In this document: positions 62,805 through 64,000 of the stretch, piece after piece
How positions within the stretch are numbered: position 1 is the stretch's first letter
Layout: each line of letters begins with the position of its first letter
Origin: an uncultured Ruminococcus sp.
GTDB lineage: Bacteria; Bacillota; Clostridia; Lachnospirales; Lachnospiraceae
NCBI GenBank assembly: GCA_900066355.1
Contig: FMEL01000004.1
Span: 52,501 to 116,500 of the forward strand
DNA length: 64,000 nt
Reading direction: 5' to 3'
Notes under the pieces: generated by a model
What the model was told of the DNA's origin: nothing
What the model saw: the letters and a program-made list of their open reading frames with translations, nothing else
Database searches by the model: none
Made by a program: the position numbers and the translations under genes

Positions 62805-63655
62805 TGAAAAAACAAAAATACATTTATCTGTTGGCGCTGCTTCCTTTTCTGGCGGTTGCTGTGCTGTATGAGATCGTACCGCTTTGCAGCGTGATCGGAA
62901 ACAGTTTTATTCCGGATGGCGGAAGCGGTTTTTCGCTGGAAAACTATGAAAAAATTTTTACAAAACTTCTTTATCAGAAAGCAATCATCAACAGCCTGAA
63001 AATATCACTGACGTCTTCCCTGATCGGCATTATCATTGCATTTCTGGGGGCGAAAGCAATACATAATCACACCGGGAAACTCAGCACGGCTTTTACAACG
63101 GTATTAAATATGGTATCAAACTTTGCCGGAGTGCCGCTTGCTTTTTCTTATATGATACTTCTCGGAAATGCCGGATTTATGGTACATGTGGGCCAGAAAC
63201 TCGGGATTCAGGGACTGGCGAATTACAATCTGTACACATCTGGTGGAATGAGCATGATCTATGTATACTTCCAGATTCCGCTTGCGACACTGCTTCTCAT
63301 TCCTGCATTTGAGGGAATCCGAAGAGAATGGAAAGAAGCAGTTGCACTTCTCGGCGGAAATATGACCTGTTTCTGGACAAAGGTCGGGATTCCTGTGCTG
63401 ATGCCGGGAATCCTTGGTACGTTCAGTGTACTTTTTGCAAATGCACTTGCCGCATATGCAACCGTTTATGCGTTGATGATGAATAATATTTCCCTGCTTC
63501 CGATTCAGATCGCAGGAAGCTTTGTCGGGGAAGTTAAGCTGAAACCGGGACTTGGCGGTGCGTTGTCAGTTGTGATGATGGCACTGATGGTCATTATGAT
63601 CTTCGTGACAAACGGAATCGGCAGACAGTTTCAGAAAGGAGTGAAGAAGGTATGA
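62804..63655 (+). CDS. ABC transporter permease (PotB-like)
   Basis: A 283-aa permease with about six helices. The start ATG 62804 shares one base with the binding-protein stop (TAATG); the frame open upstream is within that gene. The first helix is YLLALLPFLAVAVLYEIVPL. The coupling (EAA-type) loop is AFEGIRREWKEAVALLGGNM, followed by PVLMPGILGTFSVLFANALA. The pattern matches the first permease of spermidine/phosphonate/Fe-type importers. It overlaps the next permease by 4 nt. Confidence 0.9.
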   Translation: MKKQKYIYLLALLPFLAVAVLYEIVPLCSVIGNSFIPDGGSGFSLENYEKIFTKLLYQKAIINSLKISLTSSLIGIIIAFLGAKAIHNHTGKLSTAFTTVLNMVSNFAGVPLAFSYMILLGNAGFMVHVGQKLGIQGLANYNLYTSGGMSMIYVYFQIPLATLLLIPAFEGIRREWKEAVALLGGNMTCFWTKVGIPVLMPGILGTFSVLFANALAAYATVYALMMNNISLLPIQIAGSFVGEVKLKPGLGGALSVVMMALMVIMIFVTNGIGRQFQKGVKKV

Positions 63656-64000
63656 CAGAGAGAAAAAAAGGCTCGGCTGCGGTAATGCTGGTCCTGATCG
63701 CATACCTGCTCCTTCCACTGATTGTGACTATCGTTTATTCACTTTTTGATAAATGGACAGAAATTGTCCCACATGGATTTTCTGTAAAAAGTTATGTGGA
63801 ACTGTTTCAGGATCCGGAGTTTTTGCTGTGTATTCTCAGAAGTCTGATCGTATGTGTGGTACCAATTGTGCTGACCACAGTGATCATCCTTCTGGCAATG
63901 TTTGTAACCAATTTGTACTTTCCGAAGCTTGATAAATATGTACAGATCATTTGCATGATTCCGTATACGATACAGGGAGTTATTCTTTCGGTCAGCATTT
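63652..64000 (+). CDS. ABC transporter permease (PotC-like), cut by window end
   Basis: The first 116 codons of the second permease. It starts at ATG 63652, overlapping the previous stop (ATGA) behind AAAGGAG. It begins MTERKKGSAAVMLVLIAYLL with a hydrophobic first helix, a periplasmic segment (VPHGFSVKSYVELFQDPEFL) and a second helix (LIVCVVPIVLTTVIILLAMF). The GFSVKSY...L pattern is typical of second permeases in this importer group. The C-terminal part lies outside the window. Confidence 0.88.
   Translation, partial: MTERKKGSAAVMLVLIAYLLLPLIVTIVYSLFDKWTEIVPHGFSVKSYVELFQDPEFLLCILRSLIVCVVPIVLTTVIILLAMFVTNLYFPKLDKYVQIICMIPYTIQGVILSVSI

Overview
The window looks like chromosomal DNA of a gut-type Lachnospiraceae (Clostridium cluster XIVa). 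Supporting signs are moderate GC, strong AGGAGG-type ribosome binding sites, FabK as the only enoyl-ACP reductase in a compact fab/acc operon, an accD-accA fusion, a short pyruvate kinase, and secreted proteins with Cys-rich GH..C..C modules and C-terminal Big_2-like domains. Genus cannot be fixed from the sequence alone. No phage, insertion sequence, CRISPR array or tRNA gene was seen.

Layout. 1-2368 is the 3' four-fifths of a 23S rRNA gene with no 5S gene after it. 2502-4961 holds a SEC-C protein and a histidine phosphatase. 5078-15103 holds two tandem, paralogous giant secreted proteins whose 5' and 3' ends are nearly identical. 15308-20785 is a co-directional run: esterase, condensation-like acyltransferase with a membrane domain, small proteins, transglutaminase-like protein, PAP2 phosphatase and acylphosphatase. 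21026-25603 holds an EamA transporter with an in-frame TGA as codon 2, a second histidine phosphatase, larE, tcdA and another secreted protein.

25645-35078 is mostly on the minus strand: pyruvate kinase, a ClC protein, a copper operon (csoR, 35-aa peptide, copA with a fused C-terminal CopZ-like domain that has its own start site), a block of ~54-bp degenerate tandem repeats, a MATE exporter behind a leader-peptide/terminator attenuator, and a voltage-gated-type K+ channel. An AEC transporter follows at 35332.

36480-50503 is the most unusual block. It holds a three-domain enzyme (methyltransferase, AstE-like deacylase, methyltransferase), a LysR regulator, and two consecutive complete nickel/peptide-type ABC importers. 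I infer a metal-chelate or small-peptide acquisition and processing system. 50576-51634 is a scarred stretch with one in-frame chimera (PLP enzyme start joined to NhaC end) and a probable internally deleted GntR regulator.

52251-61525 is the complete type II fatty acid synthesis operon, fabH-acpP-fabK-fabD-fabG-fabF-accB-fabZ-accC-accDA. It lies behind a strong promoter overlapped by a FabT-like palindrome. 61698 to the end is a third ABC importer (binding protein plus two permeases, the last cut by the window edge). All three solute-binding proteins have signal peptides but no lipobox cysteine.
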